From Oceaniferula flava (GTDB lineage: Bacteria > Verrucomicrobiota > Verrucomicrobiia > Verrucomicrobiales > Akkermansiaceae), in assembly GCF_016811075.1 (NCBI RefSeq), contig NZ_JAFBGL010000003.1, positions 186,001 to 250,000 on the forward strand: DNA of 64,000 nt, written 5' to 3'. The notes under the pieces are model-generated. The model had not been told where the DNA came from. It ran no database searches and worked only from the letters and a program-made list of their open reading frames with translations. Each line of letters starts with the position of its first letter. The stretch's first letter is position 1. A program made the translations under genes and the position numbers. Below are positions 1-8,341 of the stretch, one piece after another.

Positions 1-551
1 TGATTGTGAATTGCGATAAGGAGGGCGGTTTCCTAGTGTATACCTTTGATAAGACCTCCTCGGGCACGAACTTTTGGATGCGCGACTTCCTCGGCGTGAA
101 ATTCCGCCGCGACGATGACTTCATGACCAAGCGCTACGCCGACATGTGTGTCTCCTTCGCCAAGGAGGGACTGCCCGAAGAAATGGGGGCGGAGGAAAAA
201 TGCCGGGTGGCCAATAATGCCATCGGATACTTCGAAGAACGCGATGAGTTCGACCTCAAGCACTTCCGCGAAGAGGCATTGAAAGAGCCCGAGATCATTG
301 AGAAATTCGATGAGTTCCGTGAGCTCCAAGACGAAGAAGACGGCGCCAAATTGGACGAAACCTTCACCATCGATAAAAAAATCGCCCGCAAAGCCGGCAA
401 CCGCTTCCGCAGCACCATCAAGCTGGATAGTGGCGTGAATATCAGCTTTTCACCTGCCTTCAAGGAGGCCGATGACTCCGTCTTCGAACGCGGCTTCGAC
501 GAGGGGAAGCAGATGAAGTTCGTCAAAGTCTACTACGAGGAAGAGCTTTAA
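1..551 (+). CDS. Nucleoid-associated protein (NA37 family), 5'-truncated by window edge
   Basis: This is the C-terminal ~183 residues of a protein whose frame stays open to base 1, so the gene begins outside the window; the in-frame GTG at base 6 is unlikely to be the real start. The segment FWMRDFL...RDD..TKRYADMC.SF, the acidic middle (PEIIEKFDEF) and the closing IKLD...FERGFDEGKQMKFVKVYYEEE resemble the C-terminal half of the 37-kDa nucleoid-associated family (YejK/NdpA), especially the version common in Bacteroidota. Members are about 330-350 residues and bind the nucleoid; their exact job is unclear. The gene converges on the minus-strand gene at 638. The family call rests on remembered motifs. 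Confidence 0.7.
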   Translation, partial: IVNCDKEGGFLVYTFDKTSSGTNFWMRDFLGVKFRRDDDFMTKRYADMCVSFAKEGLPEEMGAEEKCRVANNAIGYFEERDEFDLKHFREEALKEPEIIEKFDEFRELQDEEDGAKLDETFTIDKKIARKAGNRFRSTIKLDSGVNISFSPAFKEADDSVFERGFDEGKQMKFVKVYYEEEL

Positions 552-637
552 GCTCCACTGCCAGGTGTTCCCGAAGTCAGATGGGCCGTGCGCGCGGAAT
601 CGGCAGGCAGTGATCGATCGTGTGCAAGCTACGCGTG

Positions 638-3600
638 TCACTGCCCGTTCTTGTTCAGCCAAGCGTTGATTTCGTCCCAAGTGAGGTAGAGCAGCATCGG
701 TGACTGAGTTCCCGGAACGCTGTAATCTCCATACGAGTGAGTGTGTTCATGACCGAAGGAGGTAAAAAACAGACCTTTGGGGGTAGGGGTCAAGCTTTTG
801 GAGTTAAGGATAGGCACTTGCATGGATTTTTGACTATCGGGGGTCAAGCTTGAGCTCATGCTGACCATTTCCTCGTTCAGTTGATAGCTGAGTGGGATCG
901 TTCTCGACCCGCTGCCGTCTAGATTGAGGCGGAGTAAGCGAAACTCATTGGGATCTCTCTTGGGATACTTCTGTAGGTTTTCTGGCTCGCGTTTGAGTAA
1001 CCATAAATATCCTTTTGCCACCACAGCGCCTAACAGCTCTCCTTTGAATTCAGGTTTCCCGAAATGATACAGAGGACGCACTTTTTTCAAGGCGGGACTC
1101 AGATTGGCCGCATACGAACGAAAAATCACCTGAGGTTTGTTTTGCGAAGCATCAAAGAGATACATGTAGTCGAGGCGCGGTTTGTTGGCATAGTATCCAT
1201 GGCACCAATAGAGGGTCTTATCTCCGCGTATTTGAGCAATGCCAGCGCCGTGGAGTGATGCCAGTTCTTTACCGCTCTCCAGTTCAACCAAGGGAGACCG
1301 TCCCCCAGACCTATAAAGCAACATCACCGTGTTTCCGGCCTTGTTTTGATAGGCAAAGTGAACACTTCTGGGGTCAAAGCGGTCGATTGGATGAAGTACT
1401 GGGCGCCGGGTGCTAGTAGTGATCCAATCCATGTTTCCTGCCGAATCGGCAAAACCAGCCAGCATCACGGGCGATTTAAGTCCATGGGGGGTCAAGCGCG
1501 AACCAATGAAGAAACCATCCTTAAGGCTCTGGATGTTCCAATAGAAGAGTTTTTTGCTATCTGATCTTGGCGCTTTAATTTCCTTCCACTGCTCGCCGGA
1601 GCTTGCACGTGGGCAGTGGAAAATTCTGCCATCCATGCAGACCATGATGGTCTGTTGGTTGACCGCTAGACTACTAATGAAAAGATTTTCTTTCAATGGA
1701 GGTTTGATGAACCTCTTCACCGCCATGCTCGAGACATCAAGCTCAATGATGCCTTCGCGGACGCGGGGAATAAAAAGAGAGTTACCAGAGGCTATCATTT
1801 CAGCCCCGTAAAGCCGGTTCTTGGAGGTGTCGTTAGGTCTCCAAAATTTGATGGGGAGGGCTCCGGCGATGACGGGTCTGGGGGCGATATATGTTTTATT
1901 GATATTCGGGTAATATTGAATAATCCGCTCCTTGATTTCCTGCAAAGACTTGGCATTGGACGCGTAGTTTTGCTTCCACCGTTTATCTTTTTTAGCCCAT
2001 GCATGATAGTGTGCCATCGACTGAAACAAACGCGCCATGTTAGCCTCTGACAATTCAGTTTCCTCGCCATTCGCATGCAAACACAAATACAATGTCAAGG
2101 TGTTAACATTGCTGATGAAATGTGAAGTCAGCCATTGTCGGCTCTCAAACACGCGAATGTATAATTGCGTTATTCTCGAATAGTAAGCTTTGAACAGGCG
2201 GTCGTCTCCTTTTCGAAATGGGAAGTCCTGAAAAACAGCAAAAACCTTCTGACCTCCAGGGCTCGAGATATACTTGAAGTTTTTCTCCAACAGTGCGCAA
2301 TACTCCATGAGGATTTGCTCTTGTTCTTGCTCGTCTTGAGTCGTTTGAAACGCAAATGCGAGTCCATCCAATTTGTTCACGAGGCGCTTGGATTTCCGTA
2401 GCTCGGCGATGAATTTCTTCCAGGCGTCCTCGCCTCGTCGATTGTCGGTGGATGTCCAGTCGACGAAGCGCCATAGAGTGGGCACGTGGTAGGTTTTCCA
2501 AAATTCTGTGCGGAGCCATGTGGCTGGGCAATCATACCGCAAGGTCAATGAGTCAGGGTTGAGCAGTTGCGTCAGCTCTTTGGCCGCTTGCTGGGGTGTC
2601 TCTGGTATGTAGAGCCGATTGACGAATTCTTTACCAAAATGCTTTTTGAACGCTTGCCCCTTGGCCAGAATGTGCCGTGAGTAGTCCCGCAGGACGCGAG
2701 CTTCTGACGCCAATTCAAGCTGCTGCTGACGGATGCAGATGGCCTGCAAGATTCGCGTGTTGTATCTGAGTTGGGCTCCTAATGGGAACAGCCGGTTTCT
2801 TATGTTCAGCTCTTTTTTGGAAAGCCCTCCGTAATTACCATCGACCATTTCAATGATGCATTGCGATGATCGGATCATCATCTTCACCATGTGTCTAAAT
2901 TCAGCGTCAGGCAGACGATCCAAGCCGTAGAGTTCGTAGGAAGGGACGGTATAGGTCATTCTCGGGTCGATCATGCCAAAGTAAGGTTGCTGGCGTCCTA
3001 ACAGTGTGAAGCCCTTTTGGTATCCCAGAGCGACAGCAGCCTCAAATGCCTGCGCTGACTCTGCGAACATACGGCGACTCAGGAGCCATTCGCCCAATTT
3101 GGCGTATTCCTCGCCTTCCTTGGTAGAATCCCAAACTTCTGTTTGTTGCCCCTTGCTCAAGGTGTGCACCACCTTCGTGACGATGTCTTTGGCAAGTAGG
3201 TTGGGGTTTTTGGTATTCCCGCGAACCTGGATGGTGGTTCCTTTGTCGGCTTGGGCATTTCGAATGCGCAAACTCACCGTCAGGGAGTCTTTGTCGCGAG
3301 TGATTGAGCCATCCACGAGCGCCGCTCCAGTGGATAAGCCAGGAAGCTTTTCATCCGCGATGGATCGCTCAAAGATGAGATCATTCATGCGCCAGCGCTC
3401 AGAGACAACAATATTGGGTTGGTTTGAAAGCTGTTGGGAGATGGCTAAGTTGATCGAGGTGTCGAGTGTTCTGTTAGTCTCAAGAGCCGACCGAAACCCC
3501 ATCAATGAGATCACGGTTGCGGGTTGATCATTTTCTTGCGTCAGACGTTCACAAGGAAAACGGAGCACTTTGGCAGCACGAAGAGTCGTCTGGGCGATTT

Positions 3601-4006
3601 CCTTTTTACTGCCATCAAGAACCAGGGATTTGAGCACCGTGCCGTTTTTCGTGGAGGTTAATCTCACGGTCAGTTTCGGCTGTTTGGCATGACTCTCATC
3701 GAGGCCAAGAATGATCAAAGCGTCTGCCTTGGCCAGCTTGGCCAAGGCGAGCGGGCGCTGCTCGGCGGAGAGCTTTTGAATCGCAGATTCTTCAGCGAGG
3801 CGGATCATTTCGGCACGCTCAACCAGGACATATTTCTCTGATTCGCCCGCCAGAGAAACGCTGAGAAGATCCACCGCATTGGCAATGAAGGGGGCTTGCG
3901 AATCGGAGACAATGGCCACCTTCGGCTGCGCGGCTACCGAGACGACAAGCGTCAGGCAGCACCAGAGGGCAATGAAGACGGGGTGGTGCAAGGAGGTCGG
4001 TTTCAA
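638..4006 (-). CDS. Exported 1122-residue protein: two CsgG-like domains, TPR-like segment, probable C-terminal beta-propeller
   Basis: The protein begins with a signal peptide (hydrophobic run, then VSVAAQ) and should be exported. Residues about 30-155 and 165-290 each look like a divergent CsgG/penicillin-binding-activator-type domain: both carry a 'V(L)VERAEM / VVSERWRM' strand-helix and an 'ADALIILG / GAALVDGSI' strand as in CsgG. Residues about 300-335 (EYAKLGEWLLSRRMFAESAQAFEAAVALG) read like a TPR hairpin. From about 715 to the end, repeats of the type 'LFIPRVREGIIELD' and 'LLRLNLDGSGSRTIPL' suggest a beta-propeller. It is the last of four co-directional exported genes, 11 bp after the CsgG-like gene, so it is probably co-transcribed. 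Function is unknown; an outer-membrane or periplasmic assembly role is inference only. Confidence 0.75.
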   Translation of the reverse strand: MKPTSLHHPVFIALWCCLTLVVSVAAQPKVAIVSDSQAPFIANAVDLLSVSLAGESEKYVLVERAEMIRLAEESAIQKLSAEQRPLALAKLAKADALIILGLDESHAKQPKLTVRLTSTKNGTVLKSLVLDGSKKEIAQTTLRAAKVLRFPCERLTQENDQPATVISLMGFRSALETNRTLDTSINLAISQQLSNQPNIVVSERWRMNDLIFERSIADEKLPGLSTGAALVDGSITRDKDSLTVSLRIRNAQADKGTTIQVRGNTKNPNLLAKDIVTKVVHTLSKGQQTEVWDSTKEGEEYAKLGEWLLSRRMFAESAQAFEAAVALGYQKGFTLLGRQQPYFGMIDPRMTYTVPSYELYGLDRLPDAEFRHMVKMMIRSSQCIIEMVDGNYGGLSKKELNIRNRLFPLGAQLRYNTRILQAICIRQQQLELASEARVLRDYSRHILAKGQAFKKHFGKEFVNRLYIPETPQQAAKELTQLLNPDSLTLRYDCPATWLRTEFWKTYHVPTLWRFVDWTSTDNRRGEDAWKKFIAELRKSKRLVNKLDGLAFAFQTTQDEQEQEQILMEYCALLEKNFKYISSPGGQKVFAVFQDFPFRKGDDRLFKAYYSRITQLYIRVFESRQWLTSHFISNVNTLTLYLCLHANGEETELSEANMARLFQSMAHYHAWAKKDKRWKQNYASNAKSLQEIKERIIQYYPNINKTYIAPRPVIAGALPIKFWRPNDTSKNRLYGAEMIASGNSLFIPRVREGIIELDVSSMAVKRFIKPPLKENLFISSLAVNQQTIMVCMDGRIFHCPRASSGEQWKEIKAPRSDSKKLFYWNIQSLKDGFFIGSRLTPHGLKSPVMLAGFADSAGNMDWITTSTRRPVLHPIDRFDPRSVHFAYQNKAGNTVMLLYRSGGRSPLVELESGKELASLHGAGIAQIRGDKTLYWCHGYYANKPRLDYMYLFDASQNKPQVIFRSYAANLSPALKKVRPLYHFGKPEFKGELLGAVVAKGYLWLLKREPENLQKYPKRDPNEFRLLRLNLDGSGSRTIPLSYQLNEEMVSMSSSLTPDSQKSMQVPILNSKSLTPTPKGLFFTSFGHEHTHSYGDYSVPGTQSPMLLYLTWDEINAWLNKNGQ

Positions 4007-4017
4007 AATCTAAAAAT

Positions 4018-4944
4018 CTATTGAATCAATTCCACCACAATCCACTCGGCAAGCTGAGCACCGGCATGTTGCAGTGCTGTCTTCGCGGCAGTGTTTTCCG
4101 CTGTATCCACCGCTCCGGTGGTGACCCGGTTGACGACTTTCTGATCAGGTGCAGCTTGCTGTTTGAGAATGATTTCGCAGCGAGCGCGGCAGCTGATCAG
4201 GTTACCAACTTGGCTGGCACGTTCGCTGAATGCCTCGCCTGTGAGCGTATAGTCGGCATCCTTCGAGGCGGTCTTGATGACAAAACCCAGCTTCTGCAGG
4301 ATCAAACCAATCTCCGTTTCCACAGCGGGGTCTGGAATCACGCGAGTCAGATGTTTCTCGGGAATCGAGATGTAGACCGAGGGAAGTTTTTTGCCAGCCG
4401 TGAGCTTTTTCAATCGGGCCACTTGCTGCTCGTGGGTTTCGTGCTGCGGAGCCATGTCGGCGGCAGCCTTTTGAATCGAGGTATCCAGGGATTTTGCCAA
4501 ACTTTTGGTCGCCTCTAACCAATTGCCACCTTTGAGCATCGTCTGGGCTGGCAGGCTGCGTCCGGTGGTGACGCTGATGGCTTTGGCGATGCAATAGGTG
4601 GTCTCTCCAGCTTTGAAAACACGACCCGTGATGAGGATCTGGGCTCCCATGAGCTTGCCGAGTGTCGAGGCGGATTTGGAATCGACTGCGCCGCTGATGC
4701 CCAGACCTTGTTCCGATAAAACGGAATCCAGTGAAGCACGTTCCACAAGAACGAATCGTCCGGACATGCCGAGTTGAGCCGACAAAAGCTCCGCGGCAGC
4801 CGCACCTGTATCCTTGGTGGCTGCAGTTTCGGCAAATGGTAAAACACCGACCGAAAAAACAATCGGTTTGGGCGCATTGGTGTCCTGAGCGAAGCAGGGA
4901 AAGACGGGAAGAAGCAGAGTGGCGAGTAGGAATAGGGGTTTCAT
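4018..4944 (-). CDS. CsgG-like exported protein
   Basis: This 308-residue protein has an N-terminal signal peptide ending near CFAQ. A CsgG-type domain follows, with the family's 'VGVLPFAE' strand, 'RFVLVERASLDSVLSEQGLG' and 'LGKLMGAQILITGRV' (about residues 32-115). CsgG forms the outer-membrane curli secretion pore, but most bacterial CsgG relatives have no known substrate. The usual lipobox is not obvious: the Cys in PVFPCFAQ is not in an L-x-[AG]-C context. Residues 180-305 form a second alpha/beta region with no clear family. It sits between the unknown exported gene (7-bp gap) and the 1122-residue CsgG/propeller protein (11-bp gap), pointing to one operon. No curli subunit genes (csgA, csgB) are present. 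Confidence 0.8.
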   Translation of the reverse strand: MKPLFLLATLLLPVFPCFAQDTNAPKPIVFSVGVLPFAETAATKDTGAAAAELLSAQLGMSGRFVLVERASLDSVLSEQGLGISGAVDSKSASTLGKLMGAQILITGRVFKAGETTYCIAKAISVTTGRSLPAQTMLKGGNWLEATKSLAKSLDTSIQKAAADMAPQHETHEQQVARLKKLTAGKKLPSVYISIPEKHLTRVIPDPAVETEIGLILQKLGFVIKTASKDADYTLTGEAFSERASQVGNLISCRARCEIILKQQAAPDQKVVNRVTTGAVDTAENTAAKTALQHAGAQLAEWIVVELIQ

Positions 4945-4951
4945 TAGGAGG

Positions 4952-5677
4952 TCAGGGTAAGAGTTTGAGGTGTTTGAGCAGGAGAGCTTGAGCGGGGGCT
5001 GAGTCGGGAAGCTGATCCAGATAGCCTGGTGGAAGGATGATGGTTTTTAAGTCAGTGTCATTGATGACTTCAATGATGGCGAGCGGGGCGGGGGCTTTGC
5101 GTTCGTACACGAGCACGCCTTTGAACAAATGGTCCGAGGGGTCAGGTTTGGTTTTGGAGAAGGTGTAATGCATGTTGTTGCTCGATGAGGCTGCGGCCTC
5201 AATCCCCTGAGCTTGTGCCCATGAACTCAATTTCTTCAGAGCCGGATCAATGAACACAGCCCCTTGTTGCGAGGACTTGACGATGCTGGCCCAGGCATCA
5301 GCAGGGAGGATTTCCACGATCAGGTTGCCTAGAAGTTTGCCTTCGGAACTTGCCAGGCGGAAAAGCACCTTGCCTCGTTCGGAGTGGGCTGGCATGGCCA
5401 AGTTCAAATCATTCTTTCCCGCCTCAAGTTGAGGCTGATCTCCCTGGTAGGTGAGCGGGGCTACGCTTTGGCCACTGACCTGATAGAGCGCGACTTTGAC
5501 GGGCCCGGGCTGCAGTGCCGTGGCCTGAACGTGCACCGACTTGCCAGCGTGAGCCCATGTGGTGACCGTGGTTTTTCCAGCGGCTTCACCGGCCATGAGC
5601 TGAGGGACCGACAAGCCCTCGGCGGATACATGCAGCGGGAGAAGCGATAGTAACAATGTGCTGATGATGTGTCTCAT
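4952..5677 (-). CDS. Exported protein of unknown function in the CsgG/Lon-like cluster
   Basis: The start is placed at the ATG giving MRHIISTLLLSLLPLHVSAEG, a typical signal peptide; a longer frame upstream adds 32 residues with no export signal and is less likely. The mature ~220-residue protein has a beta-rich first half (VHVQATALQPGPVKVALYQV ... KVLFRLASSEG), suggestive of a DUF4384-like or immunoglobulin-like fold, then an alpha/beta second half. No enzyme motif was recognised. It lies between the secreted Lon-like protease (107 bp upstream, same strand) and the CsgG-like gene (7 bp downstream). Fixed placement in the operon suggests it is a partner, or possibly a substrate, of the neighbouring exported proteins. 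Confidence 0.65.
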   Translation of the reverse strand: MRHIISTLLLSLLPLHVSAEGLSVPQLMAGEAAGKTTVTTWAHAGKSVHVQATALQPGPVKVALYQVSGQSVAPLTYQGDQPQLEAGKNDLNLAMPAHSERGKVLFRLASSEGKLLGNLIVEILPADAWASIVKSSQQGAVFIDPALKKLSSWAQAQGIEAAASSSNNMHYTFSKTKPDPSDHLFKGVLVYERKAPAPLAIIEVINDTDLKTIILPPGYLDQLPDSAPAQALLLKHLKLLP

Positions 5678-5784
5678 GCTCTTCTTTGATGCAACAGAAG
5701 GGGCATGATGGGGAGCCTTTTTTAAGTCAGCATCGCTCGATGGCGGAGCCCATGCCTGGCATCCGCCACACATCGCCGGGCGGA

Positions 5785-6987
5785 CTAGTCCATCAGCTCT
5801 TCACGCACTTCCTCGTTGTTCAACAGGCGGGTGCGTTCGATGTCGGTGGCATTGGCCAGCTGTTGTAGCTCGCGCATCAGCTGCGCGTTGAGTCGATTCC
5901 GCTCGCGGTGGCGCTTGATGAAGCGCGCGACGTTGAGATAACTGTCGGCATACTTGGTGGTGCGCTTGTCCAGTGTTGGACGCAGGCGGGAGATCTCGTA
6001 AACCAGGTCGGTCAGGGTGTCGTCGCCGAGTCCACCTGCGGACATGAAGCTGCCGTCTTTCAGCATGGAAGCGAGCTGGCTGCCGGCATTGTCAATGCCC
6101 TCGATCGACCCCAGCAAGGAGAGTTTTTTCGGGCCTTTTTTCACGCTGTGCAGATACAGCAGGCGGGCGGACAGGTGGTTGGGGGACAGCTGGACGACCT
6201 TGCGCAGGCGTTCACGCACCTTGCTGTTGTAGATGTATTTTTCGTTCTTTTTTAAGACCTGCTGAATCTCGGCGAAGTCATCGAGCGCCTGTTGCGTGGC
6301 TTCTGGCCGTTTCAGCATGGCGAGCGCGTGGGCCTCGTCGAAGCTCTTGAGGGTGAAAATTTGGATGTCGTAGAGAGACTTGATGCCCTTGAGGATGTAA
6401 GCATCGGTGATGCTTTCCTTGTTTTGCTCGGGAATCCCGACGTGGCTGCAGTCCTTACGGATCGCCCCCTTGATTTTGGACGGCACGCCACCCACCGGCT
6501 GAACGGCGCCGGTGGCGGTCATGTCGCCCGTCGCGGCAAAACCCGGATCGATGGCTTTGCCCGAGAGAATGGAATCGACCATGAGAGCACAGACCACCGC
6601 CGCTGAGGGGCCGTCCTTGGGCGAGTATTTGTCGGCAAAGGAAAGCTCCACCCGCATGTCGCTGGGAAGTTTTCCCGCATAGCGCACCCGGATGAACTTA
6701 TCCACCTCCACGGTCGCCTTTTTCATCATATCGCCGACTTCCTGATTGATACCAATCTCGAAGGTGTTCGGTTTTTTGATCACAGTGGCGTTCATCTGCG
6801 ACGCCGCGCCGGCGAATTTACCATTGTCGAGCTGGACCACCAGTAGACCTTTAATCTGGGTTTGCGTTAAATGTTGAGGAGGCTCGGTCGGACTGGCATC
6901 CTGGGCTGTGGTCTTTAGTGCTGTGATCATCAAAGTAGTTGCGACCAAGGCACGGGGGAATTTTTTTATGGAATGTGAAAAAGGCAT
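5785..6987 (-). CDS. Exported Lon-type (S16) protease domain without ATPase
   Basis: This 400-residue protein starts with a signal peptide (ALVATTLMITALKTTAQD) and then carries a Lon proteolytic domain at about residues 40-230. The nucleophile motif is KDGPSAA (Ser128); the partner lysine is in GGVPSK (Lys171). The 43-residue spacing equals that of E. coli Lon Ser679/Lys722. 'ATGDMTATGAVQPVGG' matches Lon 'MTGEITLRGQVLPIGG', and 'HVGIPEQN' matches 'TVLIPFEN'. There is no AAA+ module or N-terminal Lon domain; residues 240-400 are helical and unassigned. Ordinary Lon is cytosolic and ATP-driven, so an exported, intact dyad implies ATP-independent periplasmic cleavage. It is the first gene of the four-gene exported cluster. 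Confidence 0.85.
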   Translation of the reverse strand: MPFSHSIKKFPRALVATTLMITALKTTAQDASPTEPPQHLTQTQIKGLLVVQLDNGKFAGAASQMNATVIKKPNTFEIGINQEVGDMMKKATVEVDKFIRVRYAGKLPSDMRVELSFADKYSPKDGPSAAVVCALMVDSILSGKAIDPGFAATGDMTATGAVQPVGGVPSKIKGAIRKDCSHVGIPEQNKESITDAYILKGIKSLYDIQIFTLKSFDEAHALAMLKRPEATQQALDDFAEIQQVLKKNEKYIYNSKVRERLRKVVQLSPNHLSARLLYLHSVKKGPKKLSLLGSIEGIDNAGSQLASMLKDGSFMSAGGLGDDTLTDLVYEISRLRPTLDKRTTKYADSYLNVARFIKRHRERNRLNAQLMRELQQLANATDIERTRLLNNEEVREELMD

Positions 6988-7340
6988 GATAACGAGGGGC
7001 GTGATTTAGAAACTCTGCAAGCATGCTTAAAGAACCAGGGGAACTATGGAGAAACTGCAGATACCGTCAGAATAGTATAATTGCTTTCCAGCTGGAAGGG
7101 GATTCTCAGACTCTTTTTTGGGTGAAATAGGGAGGTGTTCAGGGTGAAAATGAGCGCCAAAGAAGGTTTTCTGTGAATAAAAGTCACATTTTTTGCGTCT
7201 GAAGGAATTTTTTTCAGCAGATGAAATCTGCGCAAATGCTTGAAGTCGCTTATTTTAAGCGTTTTAAATTTTGGTGGCTTTCAAAATCGATGAAAAAATC
7301 ACTGGCCAAGCGACGGGGTGGGGTGCACACTCCACCCGCA
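6988..7340. promoter_or_regulatory. AT-rich divergent control region between the Lon-like operon and the M15 genes
   Basis: This 353-bp gap separates divergently transcribed genes. It is clearly richer in A and T than the coding DNA on both sides. A 15-bp palindrome, GCAGAT-GAA-ATCTGC, lies at 7217-7231. An in-frame ATG at 7221 would extend the downstream peptidase by 40 residues, but the base composition and the palindrome suggest this stretch is control DNA. No convincing promoter hexamers were fixed by eye. Confidence 0.4.
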
Positions 7341-8009
7341 ATGGGTGAACACATTACGAATAACAGCAACAACGATCTCATGATCGGCGGGGGAATCCCG
7401 CAACACCTCAAGCCGCGACCCTTAACAACGGCTTTTAATCGTAGAAAATTCCTTACCACCGCAGGTATCGCAACTGCCGGTGTGGTCATCGGTGCTCCTA
7501 AGAGTGACGCCGCATTTTTCGGACTGATGGATGATAAACCAGTCCCCGGCATTCCCCACGCATGGGTGCAAGCCAAAGGATCTGATGTAACTCGCTACGC
7601 ACGCTACGTGCAAAGCCTGAATCTACGAAACATCACACCACGCATGGTGCTGGCTCCTCATTTCAAGACCCGTGGCCGTGTGCATAATTCGCTGCCACCC
7701 AAAACGTATTGGAACAACATGGGAGCCACTCTGAAGGTGATCGATGCCATGATCGGCCGCATGGGAGCTCCTCTGCGTGAGATCACTTCCGCCTATCGCA
7801 GCCCTCGCTACAATCGGGCCGTCGGTGGAAAAAGCAGATCTTACCACATGCAGAACCTTGCGCTGGACGTTCAGTTCCGCGGCGTTTCTGCCTCGCACGT
7901 GGCCTACGTGGCGAAGCAGCTCCGTAGTCAAGGTGTGTTCAGAGGTGGTGTCGGACGCTACTCAAGTTTCACCCACATCGATACGCGTGGGACTAACGTC
8001 AGCTGGTAA
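7341..8009 (+). CDS. Tat-exported M15 (YcbK/DUF882-like) peptidase, copy 1
   Basis: The product has a twin-arginine signal (NRRKFLTTAG, Arg34-Arg35) followed by a hydrophobic stretch and an AxA-type cleavage region. The mature part is a Peptidase_M15-like domain of the YcbK/DUF882 group: 'SAYRSPRYN', the metal-ligand pair in 'SYHMQNLALDVQF' (His and Asp) and the distal 'THID' His. Such enzymes cut peptidoglycan cross-links or stem peptides, or serve as related cell-wall hydrolases. I chose the ATG at 7341 because it places the RR motif about 34 residues in and avoids AT-rich, non-coding-like DNA; ATGs at 7221 and 7290 are alternatives. A near-identical fold is encoded directly downstream at 8342, so this looks like a tandem duplication. 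Confidence 0.75.
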   Translation: MGEHITNNSNNDLMIGGGIPQHLKPRPLTTAFNRRKFLTTAGIATAGVVIGAPKSDAAFFGLMDDKPVPGIPHAWVQAKGSDVTRYARYVQSLNLRNITPRMVLAPHFKTRGRVHNSLPPKTYWNNMGATLKVIDAMIGRMGAPLREITSAYRSPRYNRAVGGKSRSYHMQNLALDVQFRGVSASHVAYVAKQLRSQGVFRGGVGRYSSFTHIDTRGTNVSW

Positions 8010-8060
8010 TCATTTTTTCCGAGTGAACTGCTCCCACTGGGCATCACCGCAACGATTTAC

Positions 8061-8094
8061 ATACCCGTTTGCAGCTCTTGCGGACGGGTATTTT
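8061..8094 (+). terminator. Hairpin terminator after M15 copy 1
   Basis: ATACCCGT (8061-8068) pairs with ACGGGTAT (8084-8091), with further pairing toward the loop, and is followed by TTT. It lies 51 bp after the stop of the first M15 gene and looks like an intrinsic terminator, which implies that the second copy has its own promoter. Confidence 0.6.
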
Positions 8095-8341
8095 GCATAT
8101 TATCAGCTAGGAGCTTAGCAGACGGTATGTAACATTGAAAACCGTGCAATTCACTCTGGCCGAAGCCTAACTGGCATGCGCAGTGCTTCATTTCCGATAT
8201 CAACCTCGAACTTGATCTTCAAAAACCTGGAAATGCTAATAAATTTATAGCTCACCTTTCCAAATATTTAAAAGATCTTAACTTTATCGTTGTCAGAGCC
8301 TTAACTGCCTGATATAAGAAATCGAAATTCACAAAAAAAAC
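8095..8341. other. Non-coding spacer between the two M15 genes
   Basis: No supported gene was seen here. The second half is AT-rich and ends in a run of A residues just before the ATG at 8342, consistent with a promoter for the second M15 gene. No repeat or RNA gene was recognised. Confidence 0.4.

Noticed and set aside
7221-7340. Longer start for the first M15 peptidase
   Set aside because: It would put the twin-arginine motif more than 70 residues in, and the DNA here is AT-rich and carries a palindrome, more like a promoter.
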